From assembly GCA_036280655.1 (NCBI GenBank), contig DASUQI010000019.1:1-64000 (forward strand): a stretch of 64,000 bases of DNA, written 5' to 3'. Origin of the DNA: DASSJM01 sp036280655. Lineage in GTDB: Bacteria; Actinomycetota; UBA4738; HRBIN12. Positions 39,688 through 49,086 of this stretch are shown piece after piece. Each line of letters opens with the position of its first letter. Position 1 is the stretch's first letter. Position numbers and translations under genes: made by a program. The notes below the pieces were generated by a model, which ran no database searches, was not told the origin of the DNA, and worked only from the letters and a program-made list of their open reading frames with translations.

Positions 39688-40572
39688 CTATGCTGTCCAG
39701 CCCGCCTCGGGCCGTTCGAACCACACGTGGACCTGGCCCGTCCCCACCGACGCCTCGTACTCGCTGAACTGCTCCCCCGGCGCGGTCCACGCCCGCCCGC
39801 CGAGCGCCCCCGCCATCATCAGGTAGTGGCCGAAGTGCCCCTCCGGGTACGCCTTGCGGTACTCGGGCATGCCGTCGATCACCCCGGCGTGGTCGCCCTT
39901 CTCGAACTTCGCGAGCACCTCCATGTCGGCGTCGTAGTACTTGCGGTCGTAGATGTTGTCGGGCGCCTTCTGGCTCTCGCGCTTGCGGAGATCCTTGAAG
40001 TTGAAGAACCGGTGCGTCATCCCGCCCGACGCGAGCAGCACCACGCGCCGGTCGCTCTGCTCGATCGCCTTGCCGATCAGCTCGCCGAACAGCAGGAAGT
40101 CGTTCGTGTCGCAGCACTGGTTCAGCGCCACGCTCAGCCACGCGGTGTCCGGGTCGCCGAGGAACGTCCAGATGTTCACGGTGCCGTAGAACAGGGGCAG
40201 GTACGGGTCGTCGTTCGCGAGGATCCAGCAGTCGTCGCGGCCCTCGGCCTGCGCCTCGATCAGCTTCGCGAGCTCGGGATCGCCGGGCATGTCGTACGCG
40301 ATCTGCTTCATGCCGCGCGGCAGCTCGTGGCTCGTGAACTTGCCCTGCCGCCGGTCGTGCGAGGTCACGATGTGCTCGAACGTCGACTCCCAGTGCGTGT
40401 CGAACACGATCACGGCGTCCGGCTTCAGCCGGTCGAGGTTCTCCTGCTTGATGCGGTGCAGGCCCGGGACGAGGGTGATCTCCTTGCCCTCGTTGATCTC
40501 GAGCCGCACCTCCTCCGGCAGCATGATCGTGGGGACGTGCGCCACGAGGGCCGCGCCGACGATCTCGCCCAT
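39688..40572 (-). CDS. LigB-type class III extradiol ring-cleavage dioxygenase
   Basis: The protein is 294 aa. GAALVAHVPTIMLPEE (first His ligand), AVIVFDTHWESTFEHIVTS (second His), GTVNIWTFLGDPDTAW, VVLLASGGMTHRFFNF (His after ASGGMTH) and EGHFGHYLMMAGALGG match the LigB/HpaD-like class III fold. Non-heme Fe(II) enzyme that opens a catechol-like ring between C2 and C3. It lies 23 bases after an ALDH of the 5-carboxymethyl-2-hydroxymuconate semialdehyde type in the same direction, which would oxidise the aldehyde formed. Homoprotocatechuate-like substrates are likely by association. Confidence 0.9.
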   Translation of the reverse strand: MGEIVGAALVAHVPTIMLPEEVRLEINEGKEITLVPGLHRIKQENLDRLKPDAVIVFDTHWESTFEHIVTSHDRRQGKFTSHELPRGMKQIAYDMPGDPELAKLIEAQAEGRDDCWILANDDPYLPLFYGTVNIWTFLGDPDTAWLSVALNQCCDTNDFLLFGELIGKAIEQSDRRVVLLASGGMTHRFFNFKDLRKRESQKAPDNIYDRKYYDADMEVLAKFEKGDHAGVIDGMPEYRKAYPEGHFGHYLMMAGALGGRAWTAPGEQFSEYEASVGTGQVHVWFERPEAGWTA

Positions 40573-40595
40573 TCAGTCCTCCTGTCTCAATTGGC

Positions 40596-42131
40596 CTACC
40601 GCTTTGCTCCTCGAGACCAGGGTGCCGTGCAGACGTTCTTCACGTCCGCGTAGAAGTCGAAGCTGTAGACTCCGCCCTCGCGCCCGACGCCCGAGGACTT
40701 CGCTCCGCCGAACGGCGCACGCAGGTCGCGCACGAAGAAGCAGTTCACCCAGACGGTGCCGGCGACGAGGCGCTCGGAGACGCGCTCGGCCCGCTCGCGG
40801 TCGGCGGTGTAGAGGATCGCGGCGAGCCCGTAGTCGGTCTCGTTCGCCAACGCGATCGCCTCGTCCTCGGTCTGGAACGTCTGGATCGTGAGGACGGGCC
40901 CGAACACCTCCTTGCGGAGCACCTCGGCGCCTTCGGGCACGTCGGAGAACAACGTCGGCCGGTAGTAGAGGCCGCCGAGCTCCTCGTTCGGGCCGCCGCC
41001 GAGCAGGACGGTCGCGCCCTCGGCCTTCGCGCGCTGCACGAACCCGTCCACGCGCTCGAAGTGCTCGCGCGTGATCTGCGGGCCGATGTCGGTCGTCTCC
41101 TCGCGCGGATCGCCCTGGCGGATCGCGCCGGCGGCCTCGAGGAACCGCTCGAGGAAGGCATCGACTATCGAGCGCTCGACGATCAGTCTCGTCCCCGCGA
41201 GGCAGACCTGCCCCGCGTTGTCGAACTGGTTCACGGCCTGTTTCACGACCGCGTCGAGGTCCGCGTCGGCGAACGCGACGAACGGCGACTTCCCTCCGAG
41301 CTCGAGCGAGACCGGCGTGAGGTTCGCGGCCGCGGACTGCGCGACGAGCTTCCCGGTCTCGATCGACCCGGTGAACGCGATCCGATCGACCTTCGGGTGC
41401 GCGGTGAGCGCGGCGCCGGCCTCCTCGCCGATCCCCTGCACGACGTTGAACGCGCCGTCCGGCAGACCCGCCTCGCGCGTGATGTCGGCCAGCAGGGAGG
41501 CGGTTAGCGGCGCCCATTCCGGCGGCTTCGCCACGACGCTGTTGCCCGATGCGAGCGCCGGCGCGATCCGCCAGGTGGCGAGCATCAGCGGGGCGTTCCA
41601 CGGCGTGATGACGACCGTGACCCCGGACGGGTCCCATTCGGTCCTGCTGACGAAGTCGTTCATCTCGAACGCCTCGTCGCCGAGCTCCATCAGCTGGTCG
41701 GCGAAGAATCGGAAGTTGCGCGCGACCCGCGGCATCACCGAGTTCAGATGCGAACGCAGGAGCGAGCCGTTGTCGCGGGTCTCGACCGGCGCGAGCTCGG
41801 GGACGCGCTCCTCGACGAGCTCCGCCACCCGATGGAGCACCTTCGCGCGATCCTGGGGCGAGGTCCGTCCCCACGTGTCGAACGCGGCCTGCGCCGCCTC
41901 GAGCGCCCGGTCCGCCTCTGCGCCGCCGCCGCGGGCGATCTCGGCGATGACCTGCTCGTCGATCGGCGAGAGGTCCTCGAAGGCCTGAGTGGAGCCGACG
42001 CGCTCGCCGCCGATCCAGTGGTCGGTCGAGATCTCGACGCCGTCGATCGTGGCGTTCGCGCCCGTGGAACGGCTCCTTCCGGCAGGGGTGGTTCGGTCCC
42101 GAACGTAGGGCGGGGCCGTTCGAAGTGTCAA
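40596..42131 (-). CDS. Semialdehyde dehydrogenase (HpaE/HpcC-like)
   Basis: Homology to 5-carboxymethyl-2-hydroxymuconate semialdehyde dehydrogenases starts at TIDGVEISTDHWIGGERVGS (about 42050). There is no ATG or GTG close before it; the only legal codon is TTG at 42131, used here. A GGAAGGAG at about 42075 has no start at normal spacing, so the true start may be mutated. NAD-site ITPWNAPLMLATWRIAP, FTGSIETGKLVAQ, catalytic Glu in SLELGGKSPFV and catalytic Cys in NAGQVCLAGTRLIVE are intact. It supplies the oxidation after ring cleavage by the neighbouring LigB-type enzyme. Confidence 0.85.
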   Translation of the reverse strand: MTLRTAPPYVRDRTTPAGRSRSTGANATIDGVEISTDHWIGGERVGSTQAFEDLSPIDEQVIAEIARGGGAEADRALEAAQAAFDTWGRTSPQDRAKVLHRVAELVEERVPELAPVETRDNGSLLRSHLNSVMPRVARNFRFFADQLMELGDEAFEMNDFVSRTEWDPSGVTVVITPWNAPLMLATWRIAPALASGNSVVAKPPEWAPLTASLLADITREAGLPDGAFNVVQGIGEEAGAALTAHPKVDRIAFTGSIETGKLVAQSAAANLTPVSLELGGKSPFVAFADADLDAVVKQAVNQFDNAGQVCLAGTRLIVERSIVDAFLERFLEAAGAIRQGDPREETTDIGPQITREHFERVDGFVQRAKAEGATVLLGGGPNEELGGLYYRPTLFSDVPEGAEVLRKEVFGPVLTIQTFQTEDEAIALANETDYGLAAILYTADRERAERVSERLVAGTVWVNCFFVRDLRAPFGGAKSSGVGREGGVYSFDFYADVKNVCTAPWSRGAKR

Positions 42132-42153
42132 ACGAGCGTTAGGGTCTCTGCCC

Positions 42154-43089
42154 GTGACCCCCACCGTCGGGCCCGTGGAGATCGGCGCCGCGCACGAGCG
42201 GATCGGTGCGCGCGTGCGCCGGACGCCGGTGCTCGAGCTCGCGCTCGGGACGTTCGGCGTGCCCGGGCGGCTCACGCTGAAGCTCGAGCTCATGCAGCAC
42301 ACGGGCTCGTTCAAGCCGCGCGGCGCGTTCAACAAGATGCTCTCGTCCGAGGTGCCGGAGACCGGCGTGATCGCGGCCTCGGGGGGGAACTTCGGCCTCG
42401 CGGTCGCGTACGCGGCACACACGCTCGGCCACCGCGCCGAGATCTTCGTGCCGTCGAACTCCCCCAAGCTCAAGGCCGAACGGATCCGCGCGCTCGGCGC
42501 CGACGTCACGGTCGCCGATGGCTACTACGACGAGGCGCTCGAGGCGAGCCGCGGCCGGGCCGGGAAGACCGGCGCGCTCGTGATGCACGCGTTCGACCAG
42601 CCCGAGATCGTCGCCGGCCAGGGGACGATCGGACTCGAGCTCGCCGAGCAGGTTCCCGAAGCCGACACGGTGCTCGTCGCGATCGGCGGCGGCGGGCTGA
42701 TCGGTGGCGTGGCCGCCTGGTACGAGGGCCGGACGCGCGTGATCGGCGTCGAGCCCGAGACGAGCACCTGCATGACCTCGGCGCTGGAGGCCGGCGAGCC
42801 GGTCGACGTCACCTACGGCGGCTACGCGAGCGACTCGCTCGGGTGCCGGCGTGCCGGCGAGATCTCGTTCGCCGTCGTGTCGAAGTTCGTCGAGCGCGTG
42901 GTCCTCGTCTCGGACGACGCGATCCGCGACGCGCAGCGTCGCCTGTGGGATTCGGTGCGCGTGTTCGCGGAGCCGGGAGGCGCGACCGCGGTCGCCGCGG
43001 TCCTCTCGGGTGCCTACGTGCCGGAACCCGACGAGCGCGTGGTCGTGATCGTCTGCGGGGCGAACGGCGACCTCGACGCGCTCTCCTAG
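42154..43089 (+). CDS. Threonine/serine dehydratase-family PLP enzyme
   Basis: The protein is 311 aa with a GTG start. PLP Lys in HTGSFKPRGAFNKML, substrate loop ASGGNFGLAVAYAAH, phosphate cradle VAIGGGGLIGGVAAW and C-terminal VFAEPGGATAVAAVLSG are fold-type II marks. The substrate loop A-S-G-G-N-F-G differs from the SxGNH of IlvA, so another beta-elimination or racemase substrate is possible (TdcB, Srr-like or hydroxyaspartate). Divergent from the ALDH; converges on the aminopeptidase gene with a 4-base overlap. Confidence 0.9.
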   Translation: MTPTVGPVEIGAAHERIGARVRRTPVLELALGTFGVPGRLTLKLELMQHTGSFKPRGAFNKMLSSEVPETGVIAASGGNFGLAVAYAAHTLGHRAEIFVPSNSPKLKAERIRALGADVTVADGYYDEALEASRGRAGKTGALVMHAFDQPEIVAGQGTIGLELAEQVPEADTVLVAIGGGGLIGGVAAWYEGRTRVIGVEPETSTCMTSALEAGEPVDVTYGGYASDSLGCRRAGEISFAVVSKFVERVVLVSDDAIRDAQRRLWDSVRVFAEPGGATAVAAVLSGAYVPEPDERVVVIVCGANGDLDALS

Positions 43090-45635
43090 CTCGCCGAGAG
43101 CTCGGCGCCGCTCGCGAACGCCGACATCAGCTCCGGCGTAGCGCGCGTACGGAACCCCGCGTTCACCGCCTGCCGCTCGAGCGCCTGCCGGAGGATGAGC
43201 GCCGACTGCGGGATCGGGTGCGCCTCGAAGAACGCCGCGGTGTCCTCGACGTCCTCGGGACGCGTGAGGAACCGGATCCCGTCCGCCACGTACACGAGCG
43301 TGGTGGGCGCCACCTTCGCCACGATCTCGTCCCAGTGGGCCTTCACGAAGGTCCACGCGAGCCCGCCGTGGTCGCGGTTCGCCATCGACCGCGCGAGCAC
43401 CCCCGGGACGTTCTGCGCCCGGATGTCGGGGCCGAGCGCCATCGTCGTGGTTCGGTCCACGAGCACCTCGTCGCGGAAGTCCGGGAGCGCGTAGAGGTAC
43501 CGGAGCTCCTCCTGCGGCGTCCGGGCGGACTTCGTCGCCTCGAGGAAGCGGTCGTAGTCCTCGGGCGTTCCGCCGGCCGCTACGATCCCGACCGACGCCG
43601 CGACGAGCGACGGATCCACCTGGCCGTCGCCGCGGGACTCTCGTTCGATCTCCATCGCGAGGCCGTACGCCTGCGGGTCGGCGCCGAGGACGCCGAGCGC
43701 CGACACCAGTGCCCCGCGCAGCGGCTTGTCGAGGTCCCGCTCGCCCTCGCGCGGCTCCCAGCCGATCCGCTCGATCACGGGCCAGAGCAGGCCGCGGATC
43801 CAGGAGCGGAAGTGCTCGCGCGGCCCGCCCGTGAGGAACCGCTCGCACCACGTCAGGCCCTGCAGGAGCGCCTGCCAGACCGGCAGCTCGGTCTCCTCCT
43901 TGAACGACTCGGCGAACCGGCAGAAGTCGACGGCCGAACGCCGGCCCGCCACGACCGACGCCCACGTGTCGTCGACGAGCTGCGTCCGCTCATCGGTCGA
44001 GAGCGACCGCAGCTCCTCGGTGAGGCGCCCGAGCAGCTCGTCGTCGTACGCGACCCGCACGAACGCGTGCACGCCGGCGTTCACGACGACCGAGCCGTCG
44101 TCGGGTGCGTCGATCGAGGCGCCGTCGGGCTCGATCAGCACCGGGTCGGTCCCGCGCGAGGTCCGCACGAGCAGGGGAACGTCCCAAACGGTGTCTTCCT
44201 CCTTGCCCGAGATCAGGTACCGGCGCTGCGTGAGGTCGACCGCGGCGTCGCCCAGCGCGGCCGAGACCATCGGATACCCGCCCTGCCAGATCCAGCCGTC
44301 CATGATCCGCCGGACCGGCTCGTCGGTCGCCTTCTCGATCGAGTCCCACAGGTCGTGCGTCTCGGTGTTCCCGAACCGGTGCTCGTCGAGGTAGCGGCGG
44401 ATCCCGTCGCGGAACCGTTCGGCGCCGAGGTACTGCTCGAGCATCCGCAGGACCGCCGCGCCCTTCGTGTACGTGAGGATGTCGAACATCCCCGCGGCGT
44501 CGTCGGGCGAGCGCACGGGGTACTCGATCGAGCGCGTGCTCTCGAGCGCGTCCACCTCGAACGCGATCGCGCGCGAGCGCAGGAACTGGCTCCAGCGCTC
44601 CCAATCGGGCCGGTAGGCGTCGACCGCGAGCAGCTCCATCAGCGTCGCGAACGCCTCGTTCAGCCAGATGCCGTTCCACCATCGCATCGTCACGAGGTCG
44701 CCGAACCACATGTGCGCGAGCTCGTGGGCGATCACGTCGGCGACCAGCGCGAGCTCGGGCTGTGTCGCCGTGTCGGGGTCGACGAGCAGCAGGCTCTCGC
44801 GGTACGTGACGAGTCCGAGGTTCTCCATCGCGCCTTGGGCGAAGTCCGGGAGCGCGACCATGTCCATCTTCTTGTCCGGGTACGGGATCCCGTAGTACTC
44901 GGCGAAGAACCGCAGGCTGAACGCCCCCACGTCGAGCGCGAACGCCGTGAGGTGGCCTTTCCCCGGCTGGTGCACGATCCGGAGCGGCACGCCGTCCACG
45001 TCGACCGGCTCGGTCGCCTCGAGCGGACCCACCACGAACGCGACGAGGTACGTCGACATCACCATCGTGTCGTCGAACCGGACCCGGACGCGGCCGTCGC
45101 CGTTCTCCTCGCGCCCGAGCTCCGGGCCGTTCGAGATCGCGATCAGCTCGGGCTTCGTCACGATCGTGACGCCGAAGACCGCCTTCATGTCGGGCTCGTC
45201 CCAGCAGGGGAACGCCCTCCGCGCGTCGGTCGACTCGAACTGCGTGGTCGCGATCGTGTGGGCAACGCCGCCCTCGTCCGTGTAGGTCGACCGATAGAAG
45301 CCGTGGAGCTGCTCGGACAGGCGCCCTCGGAACTCGAGGTGCAGGACCCACTCCCCCGGCTCCGCGGTCCCCGAGAGCAGGAGGTGGGCCCGCTCGGTCT
45401 CGGGGTCGATCCGGACCGACGAGACCTCGAGCGTCCCGCCCGGGCCCTCGAGGCTGCCGGGTCCGACCTCGAGGTCGAGTGCGTTCAGGACGATCTCGTC
45501 GACGCGGTCCTGGACCTCGACGGTCACCGACTCGCTTCCGGCGAACGTCAACGCGTCCAGGTCGGGTTCGAGCACGAGGTCGTACCGGCGGGGCACGACC
45601 GTGCGCGGGAGGCGGTACCGGGCTTCCTCGTCCAT
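43086..45635 (-). CDS. M1-family metallo-aminopeptidase
   Basis: The protein is 849 aa. I chose the ATG at 45635 (MDEEARYRLPRTVVPRRYDL), where the family N-domain begins. GAMENLGLVTYRESLLL (exopeptidase GAMEN motif), VIAHELAHMWFGDLVTMRWW (HExxH zinc ligands) with the Glu of WLNEAFATLME 18 residues on, then a helical ERAP1-like C-domain (WAFVKAHWDEIV type). Most like tricorn-interacting aminopeptidases and puromycin-sensitive type. Cytoplasmic, trims peptides from the N-terminus. No operon partner. Confidence 0.95.
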   Translation of the reverse strand: MDEEARYRLPRTVVPRRYDLVLEPDLDALTFAGSESVTVEVQDRVDEIVLNALDLEVGPGSLEGPGGTLEVSSVRIDPETERAHLLLSGTAEPGEWVLHLEFRGRLSEQLHGFYRSTYTDEGGVAHTIATTQFESTDARRAFPCWDEPDMKAVFGVTIVTKPELIAISNGPELGREENGDGRVRVRFDDTMVMSTYLVAFVVGPLEATEPVDVDGVPLRIVHQPGKGHLTAFALDVGAFSLRFFAEYYGIPYPDKKMDMVALPDFAQGAMENLGLVTYRESLLLVDPDTATQPELALVADVIAHELAHMWFGDLVTMRWWNGIWLNEAFATLMELLAVDAYRPDWERWSQFLRSRAIAFEVDALESTRSIEYPVRSPDDAAGMFDILTYTKGAAVLRMLEQYLGAERFRDGIRRYLDEHRFGNTETHDLWDSIEKATDEPVRRIMDGWIWQGGYPMVSAALGDAAVDLTQRRYLISGKEEDTVWDVPLLVRTSRGTDPVLIEPDGASIDAPDDGSVVVNAGVHAFVRVAYDDELLGRLTEELRSLSTDERTQLVDDTWASVVAGRRSAVDFCRFAESFKEETELPVWQALLQGLTWCERFLTGGPREHFRSWIRGLLWPVIERIGWEPREGERDLDKPLRGALVSALGVLGADPQAYGLAMEIERESRGDGQVDPSLVAASVGIVAAGGTPEDYDRFLEATKSARTPQEELRYLYALPDFRDEVLVDRTTTMALGPDIRAQNVPGVLARSMANRDHGGLAWTFVKAHWDEIVAKVAPTTLVYVADGIRFLTRPEDVEDTAAFFEAHPIPQSALILRQALERQAVNAGFRTRATPELMSAFASGAELSAS

Positions 45636-45747
45636 GAGGGGCGAGCCTACCCTCCCGGCGGGCGGGATGAACATCGGCCGGTCCCTCGATGACCCCGGGT
45701 CATGGAACGGCCCCCAACGCCGCGAGGGTCTGGCATCCTCCTCGGCC

Positions 45748-45985
45748 GTGACGACGCGGGATCGCGGGAATGCGTTCCGCACGGCGGCCGCATCGGCCGT
45801 CCTGCTCGTCGCCGCGGCACCCGGTCTGGTCGCCAGACGGCTCGAAGATCGCCTACCAGGGCGCGCCGGGGATCTGGGTGCTCGACCTCGCGAGCGGCGA
45901 GGACACGATGCTCGACCCCGAGCTGTGGGGACCCGTGTGGCTCGACGACGACACGCTGATCGTCGCGATGCCGCCGCCCGAGTGA
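45748..45985 (+). pseudogene. Remnant of a TolB-like WD40/PD40 secreted protein
   Basis: A signal-like start (TTRDRGNAFRTAAASAVLLV AAAPG) in one frame is followed one frame over by WSPDGSKIAYQGAPGIWVLD LASGEDTML and a short end. The piece is the last blade of a PD40 propeller (WSPDG ... IAY.G..GIWVLDL) joined to the signal region, so the middle has been deleted and the frame broken near 45835. Not functional. Confidence 0.5.
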
Positions 45986-45995
45986 CGCCGCGGCG

Positions 45996-46922
45996 TCAGT
46001 CGTTCACGTAGGTCAGCCAGTCCGCGTACTTCTCGGTCTCACCCTTGGTCGCCGCGAAGAACGCGCCCTGCAGCTCCTTCGTGATCGGCCCGCGCGTCCC
46101 CTCGCCGACCGGACGGTGGTCCACCTCGCGGACCGGCGTGATCTCGGCGGCCGTCCCGGTGAAGAAGCACTCGTCGGCGTTGTACAGGTCGGTGCGGACG
46201 AGGTTCTCCTCGGTCACCTCGTACCCGAGGTCGCGGGCGATCGTGATCACGCTGCTGCGGGTGATCCCGTCGAGGCACCCCGCCTGGATCGGCGGCGTCG
46301 TCACCGTTCGGTCGCGGACGATGAACAGGTTCTCCCCCGAGCCGTCGGTGATGTAGCCGTGGTCGTTGAGCAGCACGGCCTCGTCGTAGCCGGCCATGAC
46401 GCTCTCCATCTTCGCGAGGACGCCGTTGATGTACTGGCCGGTGGCCTTGGCCGAGGACGGGAGCGCGTTCTGCGAGTTCCGGCGCCACGAGGAGATCTTG
46501 ATGCTCACGCCGTTCTCGAGCGCGTGCTCGCCGAGGTAGGCGCCCCACGGCCAGACCGCGATGAACACGTTGATCGGCGCGTCGAGCGGGTTCACTCCCA
46601 TCTCGCCGTACCCGCGATAGACGACCGGCCGGATGTAGCAGGCCTTGAGGTCGTTCGCTCGGATGACCTCCCTGATCGCGTCGCCGATCGCCTCGATCGA
46701 GTAGGGGATGTCCATGTGGTAGAGCTTCGCCGAACGGAACAGGCGCTTGAGGTGCTCGTCGAGGTGCCAGACCGCCGCCCCGCGTTCGGTCTCGTAGGCC
46801 CTGATCCCCTCGAAGACGCCGCTGCCGTAGTGCAACGCATGGCTGAGCACGTGGATCTTGGCGTCGCGCCAGTCCACGAGCTCCCCATCCATCCAGATCT
46901 TCTCGACCTCGGTGATCGGCAT
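45996..46922 (-). CDS. ilvE: Branched-chain amino-acid aminotransferase
   Basis: The protein is 308 aa. WMDGELVDWRDAKIHVLSHA, HYGSGVFEGIRAYETERG, YIRPVVYRGYGEMGVNP, SSAKATGQYINGVLAKMESV (Schiff-base Lys), ITDGSGENLFIV and GITRSSVITIARDLG are fold-type IV BCAT signatures. It exchanges the amino group between Leu/Ile/Val and glutamate using PLP in the cytoplasm. It has an upstream GAGGCTCC ribosome site. No other ilv genes are adjacent. Confidence 0.95.
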   Translation of the reverse strand: MPITEVEKIWMDGELVDWRDAKIHVLSHALHYGSGVFEGIRAYETERGAAVWHLDEHLKRLFRSAKLYHMDIPYSIEAIGDAIREVIRANDLKACYIRPVVYRGYGEMGVNPLDAPINVFIAVWPWGAYLGEHALENGVSIKISSWRRNSQNALPSSAKATGQYINGVLAKMESVMAGYDEAVLLNDHGYITDGSGENLFIVRDRTVTTPPIQAGCLDGITRSSVITIARDLGYEVTEENLVRTDLYNADECFFTGTAAEITPVREVDHRPVGEGTRGPITKELQGAFFAATKGETEKYADWLTYVND

Positions 46923-47007
46923 GAGCTCGGAGCCTCCTCGGGAGCGATGGCGGACCGGCTCGCCGGCCCGATGTCGACAGGATAGCCGCAGGTGGGTCCC
47001 TGCGTGC

Positions 47008-47787
47008 CTAGCCGGGCAGGTCGTAGGCGCGCCAGACCTGCGGGAGCGTCGACCGTCGCACCTCGTCGAGCGGGCCGAACCGCTCGGCCGCCCAGGGACG
47101 CAGTTCGGAGGTCACTCGGCGCCGAACGTCGTCCGGCACCTGCCACGTCCAGGAGTACCGGCCCTGCTCGATCCCGTCGAGGAAGTCCCTGAGCGCGTCC
47201 TCCCAGACCTCGTGGACCGCCGGGAGGATCCGGAGAGTCGCCCCATGACCGCCCATCTCGGCGTCGAGGGCCCCGTACTCCGCCCAGTTCAGGCCCACGG
47301 GATCGAGCGATACCCCCACGATCTCGCCGAAGCGCCGTTGGACCGCGAACCGCTCCTCGTCGTACGCGCCGAGCTCCACGAGGAACACGCCGCCGGGGCG
47401 GACGACCCGAACGGTCTCGGCGAGGACGCGTTGCCAGTCCGGGATCAGGTGCAGCACCCACCGCAGGTACGCGCCGCCGAACGCCGCGTCCGCGAGCGGC
47501 ATCCGCGTCGCGTCGCCGAGCACGAGCGGGAACGGCGCCTCCCCGCCGGACTTCTCCAGGAGCTTCCTCACCATCGCCTCGGTGAGGTCGAGCCCCGCGA
47601 GCGGGACGCCGGCATCATGCAGCGGCAGCGCGAGCAGCCCCGTGCCGACGCCGACCTCGAGCACGCGGCCCCGCCCGTCGAACTCGGACGCGAGCAGCTC
47701 GGTCGTCCGAGCCATGGCATCGGCCGAGATCGCGCGCGTCTGATCGTAGATCTCGGCCGCGCGGTCGAACCGGACGCTCTCGCTCAC
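47008..47787 (-). CDS. Class I SAM-dependent methyltransferase
   Basis: The protein is 259 aa; the GTG overlaps the stop of the DmdA-like gene (GTGA). RVLEVGVGTGLLALPLHDAG (motif I), LAGLDLTEAMVRKLLEKSGG (II), LVLGDATRMPLADAAFGGAY (post II) and VVRPGGVFLVELGAY (III). It resembles UbiE/Methyltransf_11 enzymes. Close coupling to a folate-dependent demethylase-like protein suggests it acts on the product or on a partner methyl acceptor. Substrate unknown. Confidence 0.9.
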   Translation of the reverse strand: MSESVRFDRAAEIYDQTRAISADAMARTTELLASEFDGRGRVLEVGVGTGLLALPLHDAGVPLAGLDLTEAMVRKLLEKSGGEAPFPLVLGDATRMPLADAAFGGAYLRWVLHLIPDWQRVLAETVRVVRPGGVFLVELGAYDEERFAVQRRFGEIVGVSLDPVGLNWAEYGALDAEMGGHGATLRILPAVHEVWEDALRDFLDGIEQGRYSWTWQVPDDVRRRVTSELRPWAAERFGPLDEVRRSTLPQVWRAYDLPG

Positions 47788-48938
47788 GACTTCGGGATGT
47801 CCTTGCCGGGGTCGACGAACGGCAGCGCCGCGACCGTGATCGGCACCCGCCCCCGCGGCGTCTCGACCTCGAGCGCGGACCCTGGCGCCTCGAACGCGAT
47901 CGGCACCCACGCGTAGCCGACGTTCTTCTCCAGGCGCGGCGACCACGCGCCGGCGGTGATCCGCCCCACGCGCTCGTCGCCGTCGAGCACAGGCCAGAAG
48001 TCGTTCAGCGCGCCCTCGTCGCTCATCGGCGGTCCGCCGATCTCCACGCCGACGAGCTTGCGGTCGACGCCCTCGTCGCGCAAGCGGCGGAGCCAGTCCT
48101 TGCCGATGAAGTCGGCCTCCTGGTCGAGCTCGACGTACTTCTCGAGCCCGGTGACGTGCATCGGCGTGTCCGAGAACCGCATGTCCGAGCCGAAGTTGAA
48201 GATCCCGGCCTCGATCCGGCGCGCCTCCGACGGCGCGATGACCCGGATCCCGTGCGGTTCGCCGGCCTGGAACACCCGCTCGAACAGGTCGTCGCCGCGG
48301 CTCCCGTCGCGCAGGTAGATCTCGTACCCGACCTCGCCGGTCCACCCCGTGCGCGAGACCACGACCGGGATGCCATCGACCTCGGTCTCCTCGCAGAAGT
48401 AGTAGCGGAGCCCGGCGACCTCCTCGCCGAACAGGTCGGAGATCACGTGCCGGCTCTTCGGGCCCTGGACCTGGAGTGGCGAGACGTCCGGCTCGTCGAG
48501 GTCGACATCCGTGCCGGCGAACGCCGCCACGCCCTTCGCGTACAGGAGCGCGTCGGAGTCGGCGAGCGCGAGCCAGAACCGGTCCTCCTCGAGCCGCAGG
48601 AGCACGGGATCGTTCACGAACCCGCCGTGCCGGGCGGTGAGGATCGCGTACTTGCACTGCCCCACCGCGCACGTCGAGAGGTCACGGCAGGTGAGCAGGT
48701 TCGTGAACTCGAACGCGTCGGGCCCGGTGATCTCGACGATCCGTTCGACCGAGACGTCCCACAGCGTCACGTCGTTCAGCAGCGCCCAGTACTCGGCGAC
48801 GGGATCCTCGTACAGCGTCGGGAGCAGCATGTGGTTGTAGATGCCCCAGCTCTTGCACCCGTGGCGCTTCGTCGCCTCGAAGAACGGCGACTTGCGATAC
48901 CAGGGTTGGATGTAGAACGTGAACGTCTCCGACGCCAT
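47784..48938 (-). CDS. DmdA/GcvT-like folate-dependent demethylase homologue 1
   Basis: The protein is 384 aa from the ATG at 48938 (GGGAGGCCCG before it). The aminomethyltransferase fold is clear: SWGIYNHMLLPTLYEDPVAE, LWDVSVERIVEITGPDAFEF, NLLTCRDLSTCAVGQCKYAI, GGFVNDPVLLRLEEDRFWLA, DVSPLQVQGPKSRHVISDLF and VVSRTGWTGEVGYEIYLRDG. It is closer in layout to dimethylsulfoniopropionate demethylase (DmdA: YNHMLL, WDVSxER) than to GcvT. It would move a methyl group to tetrahydrofolate. The real substrate (DMSP, a methoxyaromatic or other) cannot be read. A 381-aa paralogue lies at 50812. Confidence 0.9.
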   Translation of the reverse strand: MASETFTFYIQPWYRKSPFFEATKRHGCKSWGIYNHMLLPTLYEDPVAEYWALLNDVTLWDVSVERIVEITGPDAFEFTNLLTCRDLSTCAVGQCKYAILTARHGGFVNDPVLLRLEEDRFWLALADSDALLYAKGVAAFAGTDVDLDEPDVSPLQVQGPKSRHVISDLFGEEVAGLRYYFCEETEVDGIPVVVSRTGWTGEVGYEIYLRDGSRGDDLFERVFQAGEPHGIRVIAPSEARRIEAGIFNFGSDMRFSDTPMHVTGLEKYVELDQEADFIGKDWLRRLRDEGVDRKLVGVEIGGPPMSDEGALNDFWPVLDGDERVGRITAGAWSPRLEKNVGYAWVPIAFEAPGSALEVETPRGRVPITVAALPFVDPGKDIPKS

Positions 48939-49070
48939 CGGGCCTCCCGTCGCGAACTCGAGATGGCGTCGGAGCGTAGCCCGTTCTTCCTCGCCGGTCC
49001 GTTTCTCCCTCGCCGGTCCTTCACCTAACGTGACCGACCTCACAGACCGGCCCGTCGAACGGACTACGGT

Positions 49071-49086
49071 ACGAACGTATGTTCGA
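49071..49086. promoter_or_regulatory. SOS (LexA) box
   Basis: ACGAACGTATGTTCGA contains CGAAC-GTAT-GTTCG, a perfect match to the Gram-positive/actinobacterial SOS box (CGAACRNRYGTTYG type). The ATG of the DUF222-HNH gene lies within it (49079), so LexA would cover the start. A TACGGT -10-like sequence lies just upstream. Confidence 0.7.

Noticed and set aside
41748..45692. A 1314-residue open frame on the plus strand across the M1 aminopeptidase and its neighbours
   Set aside because: It is antisense to several clear genes and is Arg/Pro/Ala-rich, a by-product of high GC.
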